Assembly (NCBI GenBank): GCA_900455085.1
Contig: UGTZ01000001.1
Coordinates: 3,626,501 to 3,690,500, forward strand
Origin: Providencia rettgeri
GTDB taxonomy: Bacteria; Pseudomonadota; Gammaproteobacteria; Enterobacterales; Enterobacteriaceae
DNA: 64,000 nt
Direction of reading: 5' to 3'
Shown: positions 26,093 through 36,080 of the stretch, one piece after another
How positions within the stretch are numbered: the stretch's first letter is position 1
How the letters are laid out: the number at the start of each line of letters is the position of its first letter
The notes under the pieces: generated by a model
The model's input: only the letters and a program-made list of their open reading frames with translations
Told to the model about the DNA's origin: nothing
Databases searched by the model: none
Program-made: the position numbers and the translations under genes

Positions 26093-28485
26093 GCCTACTC
26101 GATACAACCCAAAATCTCCTTCAAGGTCAAAACCGCTATCGCTTAGAAGTGCAAGGCTGCTCAGATTTACTGGACGTTGAACATTTTACCGGGCGTGAGG
26201 CAGCTAGCGATACCTATCGCTACCAAATTACGTTTACCTGTTCCGCCCAAGATCTTTCTGCTCAACAATTATTACGCCGTAATGCCAGCCTGACCTTTTG
26301 TGCGCCGATAAGTAACTTAATGGGGCTTGCCACTCAGCCGAGCGTTGCCAAGCGCGTTCATGGCGTAGTGACGGATTTCCGTCGTCTCTCTGGCTCTGCG
26401 GATGAAGCTCGCTACCAGCTAGTTATCGAGCCTTTTTTTGCGCTACTCCGCCATCAAATTCGCAGCCACCGTTTCTTTATCAACCAATCCATCCCTGATG
26501 TGGTTGAACAAATTCTGCGTGAACATAATTTCAAAGGCTGGGAGTTCGAATTTCATCTCGACAAAGCGTACCCAAAGCGCGAACAAATCAACCAAATTAA
26601 CGAAAGTGACCGCCAATTTATTGAGCGTTTACTCAGTGAAGTGGGTATTTTTTATCGCTTTGGTTTACAAGATGATACCCAAACCGAGGTACTCCACTTT
26701 ACAGACAGCCAACGAGGCTATGTGTATGACAAAACGCTGCCACTCAATAGCCCGTCTGGGCTGAGCGATAACCATGTTGACAGTGTTTGGGGATTATCTT
26801 TACGTCATCAAGTGGTTGAAAGCACTGTTTTTGCCAAAGACTATAACCACCGACTGGCGGAAGATACGTTGATTTCCGCTGTCGCGGATATGACGCGCGG
26901 TGACGGCGAAAAAATCAACTACGGCGATGTTTATCACTATAAAGGTCGCCACCTGACCCGCGGGGATAAAATTCACCCTGAAACTGAAACCGCAAACTTT
27001 TGGGCAAGACTCGACCACGAACGCTTTTTAGCTCGACAAACTTTACTCCGCGGAGAAAGTAGCGCAGCGGACCTGACGCCATTATTAGTATTAAGCATTC
27101 AAGATAACCCGCTCAGTTCGACGTTACCCAGCGTATTCAAATCGCCAATTCTAATTACTCGCCTACGCTTTACCGCCAGCCGAGATAAAGCGCTAACCGT
27201 CCGCTTTGACGCCGTACCTTACACTGAATCACTGTGCTGGCGCCCTGCTCTAAAACCACGCCCTGTCATTGCAGGAACATTAATGGCACGCGTCACCAGC
27301 GCAAAAGACCACGATATTTATGCCCACCAAAATGAACACGGCTTTTATTGGGTCAAATTCGATGCGGATCGTGATGAAAAAACCAAGGGCTATGAAAGTA
27401 TGCCCGTGCGTTTGGCAAAACCTTACGCCGGCGATACTTATGGGATGCACTTCCCACTGATTCAAGGGACTGAAGTCGCTATCGCCTTCCATGAGGGTGA
27501 CCCAGACCGACCTTACATCGCCCACGCACTGCATGATTCCCGCCACCCCGACCACGTGACGGATAAAAATAACACCCGCAATGTGATCCGCACGCCTGCG
27601 AATAACAAACTGCGCATGGAGGATAAACGCGGGCAAGAGCATATTAAGCTCAGCACCGAGTATGGCGGAAAAACCCAGTTAAACCTGGGGCATTTAGTCA
27701 ACGCCGAGCGCGAACAACGCGGTGACGGTTTTGAGCTACGTACTGACAGCTGGGGCGCGATTCGTGCAGGGAAAGGGTTGTTAATAAGCACTCATGAGCA
27801 AGAAAAAGCTAACGAGCAACAACTCAATATAGATGAAATTAAACGCCAACTTTCTGATGCATTATCCATGGCTGAATCTCTCTCAACAATATTAGAGAAA
27901 GCGGAGGTTGAGCCTTTAGATAATCAAACGCAAGAGACCTTTTTACATGGCAATATTACGCAATTACAAGAACCCGTGATCCTTGCAGGGGCTCCCGGCG
28001 GTATTGCAGTATCCACCCCCAAACATATTCAGCACAGTAGTAATGGCAATCAAATCTACACAGCGGCAGGTAACACAGAAATATCATCACTCAAACGCAT
28101 GGTTTTATTTGCTAAGAAAAAGATGGTGTTATTCGCCCATGAGTTAGGCATGAAGTTAGTGAGTGCGGCAGGCAAGATAGAAATTCAAGCCCAAACAGAC
28201 GCAATCGATATTATTGCCAATAAAGGCCTGCATATTACAAGTACCAATGATGAGATTATTATCAGTGCGAAGAAAAAAATCACCTTACAAAGTGGAGGCT
28301 CATATTTCACTCTTGAAGGTGGCAAACTTGAGCATGGAACCTCCGGCGATTTTATCGTGAAAAGTGCCAACCTGAACTATATTGATGCGGCAACCCTCAA
28401 CATACCCTACCCTAATTTTACTGCTTGTGAATCGGTGGCTTCTGAGGCCGCACGCGATGGTTCAGCGACTATCCCGCTAGGTTAA
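26089..28485 (+). CDS. vgrG: T6SS spike protein VgrG (TssI)
   Basis: A 798-residue spike. The gp27-like hub covers ~1-370 (RVHGVVTDFRRL, FFALLRHQIRSHRFFINQSI, INESDRQFIERLLSEVGIFYRF). The gp5 OB fold follows at ~410-490 (FYWVKFDADRDE, MPVRLAKPYAG-TYGMHFPL, GTEVAIAFHEGDPDRPYIAHALHDSRHP). A DUF2345-like beta-prism extends to the end (LRTDSWGAIRAGKGLLIST). After residue ~565 the sequence becomes AT-richer and specific to this spike, which usually defines which cargo it carries. It is coupled to clpV and followed by the adaptor and effector genes. Confidence 0.95.
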   Translation: MSLLDTTQNLLQGQNRYRLEVQGCSDLLDVEHFTGREAASDTYRYQITFTCSAQDLSAQQLLRRNASLTFCAPISNLMGLATQPSVAKRVHGVVTDFRRLSGSADEARYQLVIEPFFALLRHQIRSHRFFINQSIPDVVEQILREHNFKGWEFEFHLDKAYPKREQINQINESDRQFIERLLSEVGIFYRFGLQDDTQTEVLHFTDSQRGYVYDKTLPLNSPSGLSDNHVDSVWGLSLRHQVVESTVFAKDYNHRLAEDTLISAVADMTRGDGEKINYGDVYHYKGRHLTRGDKIHPETETANFWARLDHERFLARQTLLRGESSAADLTPLLVLSIQDNPLSSTLPSVFKSPILITRLRFTASRDKALTVRFDAVPYTESLCWRPALKPRPVIAGTLMARVTSAKDHDIYAHQNEHGFYWVKFDADRDEKTKGYESMPVRLAKPYAGDTYGMHFPLIQGTEVAIAFHEGDPDRPYIAHALHDSRHPDHVTDKNNTRNVIRTPANNKLRMEDKRGQEHIKLSTEYGGKTQLNLGHLVNAEREQRGDGFELRTDSWGAIRAGKGLLISTHEQEKANEQQLNIDEIKRQLSDALSMAESLSTILEKAEVEPLDNQTQETFLHGNITQLQEPVILAGAPGGIAVSTPKHIQHSSNGNQIYTAAGNTEISSLKRMVLFAKKKMVLFAHELGMKLVSAAGKIEIQAQTDAIDIIANKGLHITSTNDEIIISAKKKITLQSGGSYFTLEGGKLEHGTSGDFIVKSANLNYIDAATLNIPYPNFTACESVASEAARDGSATIPLG

Positions 28486-28495
28486 GGAAAACAAT

Positions 28496-29365
28496 ATGCC
28501 ATTATATCAATCACCACATAAAGCTTTAGGGGAACATCAATACGCCATTATTGACAAAATGTTGTCACCGGAACTGATTGACCAATACCCTACGTTAGAT
28601 ATTGTTTCAGCACATTTGCAACCGCAAGCACATTTATACCCAGCACTGCTGAGTGTGAATACGCTACCCGCAGAGGACTGGAGTCGATTTACCAAAGAAA
28701 TAAATCAGCAAGAATCATACACATCCCCACCACGCTGCCAGCTCATCATCGAAAGTGAATTACCCGCAAAAGCGTTGTGTGATGAATTGGCTCGCGCCCT
28801 TTTGCTAACTGATACCAAACAACGAAACTGGGTATTACGCTATTATGACCCCCGCGTATTATTCCACTTATCTTGGATGCTTACACCTTGGCAACTAAAA
28901 ACGGTATTAAAAGCACATGCGGCACCGTCATGGACTTATTGGTTAGAAAACCAATGGCACACACTGCATTTCTCAGACGCTATCCATTACAAAAAAAATG
29001 ATCCTACCGATTTACCCATTGATAAAATTAATCGAATTGGCTTAATTAATCAGCTACTACATAAATTACCACAGATCGCTTTATGGGAAGAGCGTGTGAC
29101 AACAAGCCAAAATATTGATGTCTCACTACAACAAGCGGCAATGTGTGGTTTGGTTGATGCTCAAGATGTACTGACCTTTGCATGGCAGGCATTAACCTAT
29201 CATTGCCTGTTCTGGCAACACATCGATATTCAAGCATTATTGTATAAAGCAAAAGTCAACCCAGGTTATTACGACCGGGCGACCCGTGGTTGGGATAAAC
29301 ACGATTGGGAAAAAATTCAATCCACCACGCCACCATGGATATTACATAAAGGAATACATTCATGA
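28496..29365 (+). CDS. DUF4123 effector adaptor/chaperone (Tap/Tec-like)
   Basis: A 289-residue DUF4123 protein, 10 bases after vgrG. Family features are the early alpha/beta domain (YAIIDKML...YPTLDIVSAHLQPQAHLYPALL), WVLRYYDPRVLFHLSWMLTPWQLKTVL near 105-130, and WTYWLENQWHTL. Such proteins load one specific effector onto the adjacent VgrG and are not secreted. The stop overlaps the effector ATG (ATGA), so adaptor and effector are co-translated, which supports this pairing. Confidence 0.9.
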   Translation: MPLYQSPHKALGEHQYAIIDKMLSPELIDQYPTLDIVSAHLQPQAHLYPALLSVNTLPAEDWSRFTKEINQQESYTSPPRCQLIIESELPAKALCDELARALLLTDTKQRNWVLRYYDPRVLFHLSWMLTPWQLKTVLKAHAAPSWTYWLENQWHTLHFSDAIHYKKNDPTDLPIDKINRIGLINQLLHKLPQIALWEERVTTSQNIDVSLQQAAMCGLVDAQDVLTFAWQALTYHCLFWQHIDIQALLYKAKVNPGYYDRATRGWDKHDWEKIQSTTPPWILHKGIHS

Positions 29366-31986
29366 ACCAAACGAACACTCGACAAGGTTGTAAATTTTGC
29401 ACCCGCAAAGGTCTCCCAATTTTACCCGTTCGTCCTGCCATTATGTCTCAACACGATATTCTGCCAGTCATACCTGAGTCTATTCAAATGCCAGTTCCCG
29501 CCCAAGGGGAAACAGCCTACACTTTGCGTCTGATGCGTTCAGGGTACCTGAATATTTGGGATGAATTTGGCAAGGCATGGATTAATTACTTTGTCACTGA
29601 GGGCGGTTTTTACTACCCGCTCCCTGAAAATGGCGATGTGCCCGATGAGATCGCATCCGGTAAAATCAAACCCTGCATTGACCAACCTGAAGAATTAGCT
29701 AAAGCCTCTCTCGTCACTTTACCGGTGATGCCTGACGGAATAAAAAATGGACTCTTTTGGTTTGCTTGGTCGGAAGTGAAATGGACCGAGACCATTCGTA
29801 AGCAGTTTGAAGATAAAAGCCACCGAGAGCAGTACATGCAGCCTTTTGACATGGATGCATGGCTCAATACGCAATCTGCCGCTCAGACATTACCATTATC
29901 TCAGTTGGAAAAGACTATCGCAGATTACTCTCAGCACGTCAAAAAAAGCCAAATGTGGAAATGGTCAGTGCTCATCGCGCAACTCGACCTCCTGGAAGGA
30001 CTTAAGACCTTGGTGTACCCCATCACCTCGAAGTTCAGACCCATTGCAACTGGTCAGCAAGTGGAGGTAACTGCAAGTCAAGACCTTCACCCCAAAGGGG
30101 CAATCCTAGTCTTACAAGACCCGACGGGAATCTTAAGTGATATCTCAACATTAATAGAATTCGAGCTCAACAAGAATGTCTATCAGCGCCCTGATATTAA
30201 GCGTGAAGTGATGCTCTATGCATCAATTAGCAGTTTAGAAAAGGGAATGAAAAGGCAATTTAAACTAAGCTATAATACTAACACTCAGCTAGGTGAAAAA
30301 TATATACAAAATGATCCAAGAACATTGCTTTTCACTTTAAATAAGCCTGCGCCAAGAACATGGTATAGTGAATTACGCGAAGATCAACTTGATAGTAAAA
30401 CACAAGAATTTTGGGCTGATTATCAAAAGTACTATGACACAAATAAGCTTGAAACATTTAAAAATAAATTCAATGGTATTCTAAAAGAATATGATTCCCG
30501 AGTTATTTCACCACGTACAGAGTTTTATCTTAATTGGTTTAAAGCATCCACACTAACTCATTATTTTACCAATAATTTTGATCCTGATGATTTAATCAGT
30601 TGCCTTGCATATACTTCAACCATAAATTATTGCATTACTAATATGCTAAATAAAAAAGGTACATTAGATTTTTTCAATGAATCCTTGTTTCAACCTTTAA
30701 CGAATACAAGCAATATTTTAGGACGTGCACTCGCTATTAATAATGAAAAATTAATAACGAAAATTAATGCAGCGACAAACCAATCCCCAGATTATATTTC
30801 GTTACCATGGAATGGACTCATTGATGCTGTTAATGAAATAATCGAAAAATCGAATCCAGCAACACAATCCGTCATTGGGCTCTACCTTGCCAATATTTCT
30901 GCGGCTATTACAGGAAGCATCAATAAAACCCTTTCGTCAAAAAAAACCTTTGATTTTATTGTTGCGTTGGGCATTTTCCAAAACCGAGCATTAATACCCG
31001 TATCCCAATATGCAGAGGAAAAACATTTCATAAAGGCGATAGTGAAAGTATTGATGTCTCTAAATGACAATGGAATGAAACCTAATCAAGATAGCGTTGA
31101 AAGAGAAGTCAAAAAAATAATAGAACGTCGAAAAAAACTGGGTTTTCCTGATTATGAAAAACGAGCATTAACCTTTTTTATAGACGCAGACCCGAAACAA
31201 GTAGAAAACATCAATAAATTACCCGCGAAAGAAAAAGCAAAGGAATTCTCTAAACTAATATTATCTAGCCCAGAAGCCAAAGTTCATAACCTAGAGAAAT
31301 GGCAAACTCAAGTAACAAGCGGAACAGGGAAGAGCATTACATTAATGGGCGGAGGAATATTGTCAATTATTTTACAATCAGCGGCCGTTTTAACGACTGC
31401 TGACTTTGGGAATAAAAAAACACTCAGTGATGAACAATTAGAAGAAAATAGTCGATTTTATGGCGGAGTTGCAGGTATTGTATCCGGCTCATTTGGCGTT
31501 ATTGAAACTGGTGTGCAAGCTTTTTTGCAACAACATGATGCGGTAAATACATCTGCATTTAAAGGATTAAAAGGTGTTGAAGCTTTTTCGAATATCGCTA
31601 AAAAAGGATTTGGCCTCGTAGGGGGTATGGTCGCCGTTGCTTTTGATGCTTATCACATGATAGATGAATTCCAAAAAGGGGAAGACCACTATGGGTTATC
31701 CTTTGCTTATTTTGTTTCATTTTCTGCTGATATATGGCTTATTTATGTCATTTTTGCTGCCACATTAGGGCCTGTAGGCTTAGTTATCACCTTATTTGCA
31801 GTTATTGCCGCAATAGGTACTGCAATTTATATTGCCATAGAAGGACAGGATAATATCCAAAAATGGTTAGAACGATGCTTATGGCGCTTTGAACCCTCAG
31901 AAAACTCAAAAAACACATTACCTGATATATATCCAACCATGGATATGGAACTGGATGAATTGCAACGCGCTTTAGGGCTAGGATAA
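29362..31986 (+). CDS. VasX/BTH_I2691-family pore-forming T6SS effector
   Basis: An 874-residue protein. The N-terminal ~280 residues match the VasX/BTH_I2691 trafficking region: CKFCTRKGLPILPVRPA at the start and TLRLMRSGYLNIWDEFGKAW at ~53-72. A variable middle follows. The end (from ~655) contains four or five hydrophobic segments (ITLMGGGILSIILQSAAVL, YGGVAGIVSGSFGVIETGV, GFGLVGGMVAVAFDAYHMI, IWLIYVIFAATLGPVGLVI and LFAVIAAIGTAIYIAIEG). This layout fits colicin-like insertion into target membranes. Base composition shifts to AT-rich from about 30200, suggesting toxin-end exchange. The immunity gene follows 4 bases later. Confidence 0.85.
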   Translation: MNQTNTRQGCKFCTRKGLPILPVRPAIMSQHDILPVIPESIQMPVPAQGETAYTLRLMRSGYLNIWDEFGKAWINYFVTEGGFYYPLPENGDVPDEIASGKIKPCIDQPEELAKASLVTLPVMPDGIKNGLFWFAWSEVKWTETIRKQFEDKSHREQYMQPFDMDAWLNTQSAAQTLPLSQLEKTIADYSQHVKKSQMWKWSVLIAQLDLLEGLKTLVYPITSKFRPIATGQQVEVTASQDLHPKGAILVLQDPTGILSDISTLIEFELNKNVYQRPDIKREVMLYASISSLEKGMKRQFKLSYNTNTQLGEKYIQNDPRTLLFTLNKPAPRTWYSELREDQLDSKTQEFWADYQKYYDTNKLETFKNKFNGILKEYDSRVISPRTEFYLNWFKASTLTHYFTNNFDPDDLISCLAYTSTINYCITNMLNKKGTLDFFNESLFQPLTNTSNILGRALAINNEKLITKINAATNQSPDYISLPWNGLIDAVNEIIEKSNPATQSVIGLYLANISAAITGSINKTLSSKKTFDFIVALGIFQNRALIPVSQYAEEKHFIKAIVKVLMSLNDNGMKPNQDSVEREVKKIIERRKKLGFPDYEKRALTFFIDADPKQVENINKLPAKEKAKEFSKLILSSPEAKVHNLEKWQTQVTSGTGKSITLMGGGILSIILQSAAVLTTADFGNKKTLSDEQLEENSRFYGGVAGIVSGSFGVIETGVQAFLQQHDAVNTSAFKGLKGVEAFSNIAKKGFGLVGGMVAVAFDAYHMIDEFQKGEDHYGLSFAYFVSFSADIWLIYVIFAATLGPVGLVITLFAVIAAIGTAIYIAIEGQDNIQKWLERCLWRFEPSENSKNTLPDIYPTMDMELDELQRALGLG

Positions 31987-31990
31987 CATC

Positions 31991-32938
31991 ATGGATATTT
32001 ATGGATTACACCCCAAGTTTAAGCTTAACCGTCCTCTTACCAACAAAGAACGTGAAGGGCACCTTGACCAAAATATACGAGTTGAGTTAACTCACGAAGA
32101 AGTAATACCTGACCTGACTGTGATTCAAATTAATTCACATTATTTAGAGTTGGTTGATAAATTTTACTCAGGTCGTGGTTATATGAGTTTTTTAACTTCA
32201 ATAAGCACTATATTAATTTGGGGTTTTCTTTTTTGGGTAGCAATATCAACTATTTTGCTTAATGAATATTCATCTAGTAAAATTTTTTTCATTATAGGTA
32301 TAAGTATAATATCTATTCCTCTAGGTGGATTTATGGTGTTCTTACTCCGCACCGAATGGTTTGCCTGGACACACTATCCCATTAGATTTGATCGTAAAAA
32401 CCAATTGGTTCATGTTCATAGAACTGATGGTTCAGTATTCACTGTGCCATGGCAAGATATTTTTTTTACAACCGGATTAAATTACCAAAAATCTATCCGA
32501 AACGATTATTACATTAGCGGTCATATTCTCGCAGATGATGGTATCACTATTATTGATACATTCTGCCTGCCTTTATCTCATCCTAAGTTACATGCTGTGA
32601 TGTCTCACTGGGAATTTGTTCGTCGATACATGGAAGAAGGACCTCAAGATCTTATTCAACAAATTGATTTTTGTTTACCGATTGACAAAAAAAAAGAGAG
32701 CTATTCCTTTACTTTTTTTTATTTAATGTCCTTATATAAAGGAGCACCAATTCTACTTTTCCCTTTATTTATACCGTTGGCTTTCATCTTTAGTATACCC
32801 AGATATATTGGTATTCTAACCAGTCGCCGCCCTGTTTGGCCTGAATCCATCCAAGCTCAATGCCCTATCGATAAAGATGACCCCTATCGCTTAGATGCCA
32901 CCTCCAACCCCAAAAACTTGTGGCGAACCTTTTTTTAA
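31991..32938 (+). CDS. Membrane immunity protein for the pore-forming effector (DUF6708-like)
   Basis: A 315-residue integral membrane protein directly downstream of the effector. Two membrane segments lie at ~68-120 (LTSISTILIWGFLFWVAIS and IFFIIGISIISIPLGGFMVF) and another at ~250-270 (GAPILLFPLFIPLAFIFSI). The middle reads WFAWTHYPIRFDRKNQLVHV...VPWQDIFF and SHWEFVRRYMEEGP, typical of DUF6708 proteins that sit beside VasX-like toxins. It presumably protects the producer's inner membrane from the cognate pore. It is as AT-rich as the effector's toxic end, consistent with transfer as a unit. Confidence 0.8.
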   Translation: MDIYGLHPKFKLNRPLTNKEREGHLDQNIRVELTHEEVIPDLTVIQINSHYLELVDKFYSGRGYMSFLTSISTILIWGFLFWVAISTILLNEYSSSKIFFIIGISIISIPLGGFMVFLLRTEWFAWTHYPIRFDRKNQLVHVHRTDGSVFTVPWQDIFFTTGLNYQKSIRNDYYISGHILADDGITIIDTFCLPLSHPKLHAVMSHWEFVRRYMEEGPQDLIQQIDFCLPIDKKKESYSFTFFYLMSLYKGAPILLFPLFIPLAFIFSIPRYIGILTSRRPVWPESIQAQCPIDKDDPYRLDATSNPKNLWRTFF

Positions 32939-32968
32939 TGGTGATGATTTCGATAAAATGGAGAATAC

Positions 32969-33235
32969 ATGATGAAAGGTATCATTAGAATTGGCGATAA
33001 AACAACAGGTGGAGGGCGCGTCGTCTCGGGTTCCTCCCAAATGATATTTAATGGCATTGGCGTTGCACGCTTAGGTGACCCCGTTGATTGTCCTAAAAAA
33101 GGGCACAGTAATGCCGTCATTGTGCAGGGGCATCCCACCTTTACCGATAATGGCATCCCCGTTGCCTTCGATGGCTATAAATGCAGTTGCGGATGCACAT
33201 TAATTTCTTCTCTTTCTAATGCCAGTACGAGTTAA
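32969..33235 (+). CDS. PAAR-domain spike tip protein
   Basis: An 88-residue minimal PAAR protein. RIGDKTTGGGRVVSGSS, the DPVDCPKKGHS segment and VAFDGYKCSCGCTLIS contain the conserved Pro/Ala/Arg-repeat pattern plus the His and Cys residues that bind zinc at the cone tip. It has no toxin extension, so it sharpens the VgrG spike instead of carrying its own effector. GGAG 5 bases before ATG 32969 supports this start over the adjacent ATG at 32972. Confidence 0.92.
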   Translation: MMKGIIRIGDKTTGGGRVVSGSSQMIFNGIGVARLGDPVDCPKKGHSNAVIVQGHPTFTDNGIPVAFDGYKCSCGCTLISSLSNASTS

Positions 33236-33239
33236 AAAT

Positions 33240-34415
33240 ATGCCCGTTGACTTACGCTCCTTACCCGATAGAGCAGCGAGACCAGCCTCCCGTCAATAAA
33301 ACGTTGGGGAACGTTTTTTGTCTCAATATTTTTGCTACTGAATATCGTTAATCACCTTCTTTATTCAAATTCAGATTCAAAACCAACTCTTTATCTATTT
33401 TTTCTCACGTTAGCCGTATGGGGTTGTTTTTATGCCATCCGATATTTTATCTATTTGCTTGGAAAATGGCGAGCGGATGGCTGGGATAATGAAAGGGAAA
33501 AGGATAAACGAAACAGAATAGCGTTAGGGCAACGAAAAATCACCTTACTCTCCCAATCGCTGGTTTTACCTCACGTCATTCATTGCAGTGATTTATCCAC
33601 ACAAATACTGGAGGCAAAAAAACACACCTTTTACCGAGTGAATATAATGGCCGCAGTATTTATAGCGCCCATTTTTTTGATATTCACGCTCCCTTGTTGA
33701 ATCGAATTATCAATCGGCTTAATCAGCTACTGAATACGTCTACACTCAGCGCCATATTCACCAACTTTCTGAACAAAGAGAACTGACTGTCATCCTGTCG
33801 CTCGGGCAAAACATTCAACTGAGTGAAACAGATAAACAACATCTTCACGAACAATTCGTGACTCACTTAGTGAGACCTTTTAAAATACATTACCAGCAAA
33901 ACGTTGATTCATTATTCATCGATAGCTGGTTAGATAATCTTCGCCAATATGATACCGTACTATTGATTAATCTCTATTTATTCGATACCCCAATCAATCA
34001 CCAAAGTGAAGTCGCGCTGGCGCAATTATTTTCGTCATCATTAGAAACTCACGATACATTTACTGCCTATCTTCATCGCCCCGAAGTCATCACAGATATT
34101 AATGAGAACTCATTCAATGAGAAATTAGAGGCGGCAATTCTTTGGGCAAAGACCTCCTCCACAAAAATTAAGCACCTTTGGTTAACCGCACCGCGTGAAA
34201 AAGAGCGCTCATACGTCATCAATAACGTCCCCTTACTCACGCATTACAGCCATTTTAAACTCGTTGATATTAATCAGGTGATAGGGCATACCGGACACTC
34301 TACGCTGTGGCTTAATATCTTTATCAGCGCAACACACTGTGATAAACATCGCGAATCTCAACTTGTCATTGATGAGCAGGACTCCTCCTACACCACACTC
34401 ATCGCCCTATCATAA
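33240..34415 (+). pseudogene. T6SS accessory membrane protein, multiply frameshifted
   Basis: Pieces of one protein of ~390 residues lie in all three frames. It opens with ATG 33240 (MPVDLRSLPDRAA, stop at 33297). PPVNKTLGNVFCL follows in the next frame. A piece from ~33326 to ~33645 contains membrane segments (PTLYLFFLTLAVWGCFYAI) and GKWRADGWDNEREKDKRNR. GRSIYSAHFFDIHAPLLNRI continues in another frame, and EYVYTQRHIHQLSEQRELTV then runs in the last frame intact to TAA 34415. At least two one-base losses (near 33647 and 33731), and probably two gains near 33285-33325, are needed. I do not recognise the family; the position just before tssM suggests a membrane-complex accessory role. Confidence 0.7.
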
Positions 34416-34457
34416 TACCGCTATTGGTTTGTATTGATTAGAATTCGGAGCACGGAT

Positions 34458-36080
34458 ATGCGAGTTTCATTATTTATAAACGCATTAAAGAAACCATGGG
34501 TAATATTATTATCCCTCATTATTATTGGCATTGTTCTATGCCTCCTTTTATATTTTTTACCTCATAGCTTAGAACGGTTTGTCAGCTTAAGCTATCAAGC
34601 TCAACTGTTTAAAGTAACGTTTGCCAGTACCTTAATATTGATTGCTGGCTCTTTAGTTTTCTTTACGCTATCACGCTTTATGGGTAAAGAAGCGTATAAA
34701 GCAAATGCAGCTCAGGCGAATTCGCAGTCTCTTAATGTACATCAAGAAACAAGAAATAAAATAACCGAGTATGCGACAGAGTCCCTTCACTCCTTGTACG
34801 GCTTTTTTTGGCGTAAAAAAGTGTCTATTATACTCCTCCTCGGCTCCCACTCCGCCGTCGAAAAACTGGCCCCTAGCCTGACTCAAGAAATCTGGCAAGA
34901 GTGTGATGGTACCCTGCTTATCTACGGTGGCGATATCGGGAGTTCCATTGACTCTGAGCGACTAGAAACCCTCAAACAACTGCGCCGACGTCGTCCGCTC
35001 GATGGCGTGATTTGGGTGACAGAAAACAGCATTTCCTCCCAGCTTTTAGACAACAGCGTCACGTTCACTAACCTCAATACCGCAACAGCCCACAATGCAG
35101 GGCGTGCCATCCAAAACCTCTTCCAAGAATTAGGTTGGCGTGCGCCAGTTTGGGTATGGAGTGTCAGTGACCAACAGTCCCTCAGTGCGGTTGAAACGCC
35201 CTCTATTCTCTGCATGACAGAGCAAAATATGCCTGCCGAAGCGCTATCCCCTAGCTTATTAAGCCTGATCCCTGCTCTTGTGGTCAACGGAACCCAAGCG
35301 TTACTGCGTGAACAGAAACACACCTATCTACTCGCCTTAGCCCAATTTTTACAAAACGGGGGAAGCCAGCAGCTTGCGACCGCATTAGCGCCACTCAATA
35401 CCCAATTACGTACGCTGCCTTTTTCCGGCATCGCATTTAGCCCTTCTATCAATCCGTTAAATCAGCAACGCTTGCCCAATAGTTGGCACCCTGATACCCG
35501 CTGGACAAGCTGGTTGAATGTACAATCTGAACTGGCATCCGGTTTACAGCCTACCGCTTTAGGCTTTGACAAAAAACGTCTCGCTCAATATGGCGCTGCC
35601 ACCGCCATGACCTTGTGGGGCGCAGGGATGATTGTCTCTTACCTTGCCAATCGCCAGCTCATCGAAGAGAGCTACCAAAGCGCGAACGTCGCCGCTAACA
35701 GCCAATTACCGGAAACTGAACGCCTCAAAGCCCAGTATGATTTTCAGCAAACCCTAGGCTTACTCAATCATCGCGAACAAACTTCTGTGCCTTTCTGGCT
35801 CCATTTTGGGCTAAACAGTAATCAGCCACTATTAGCCCATTTATGGCCGCTATATCAACAAACGGTATTACCGCCTTTGCGTGATACCCTCGCTCAACAA
35901 TTGACTCAACAATTACAAGCCTATGCCCAGTTATCCCCTAACAGTGATGACCGTCGTCAAGCCACCCAAGGGGCGTATCAAAGCCTAAAAACCTACTTAA
36001 TGATGAGTACCCCTGAGCGCATGGATCCGGCATTTTTTACTAATAGCGTGCTCACGACCCTCCCGTCCCACAAGGAATGA
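34458..36080 (+). pseudogene. tssM: T6SS membrane-complex protein TssM/IcmF, N-terminal half
   Basis: This 540-residue half carries two N-terminal membrane segments (about 10-32 and 54-74), a reduced cytosolic domain, and the third membrane segment (about 378-398, MTLWGAGMIVSYLAN), then the start of the periplasmic part (LKAQYDFQQTLGLLNHRE...LWPLYQQTVLPPLRDTLAQQL). It ends SVLTTLPSHKE-stop at 36080 in the middle of a normally continuous periplasmic domain; the rest lies in the next frame from 36077. ATG 34458 follows GGAG at good spacing. A one-base loss at AAGGAATGA is the simplest explanation, but the ATGA junction could allow re-initiation and a two-piece TssM. Confidence 0.8.
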
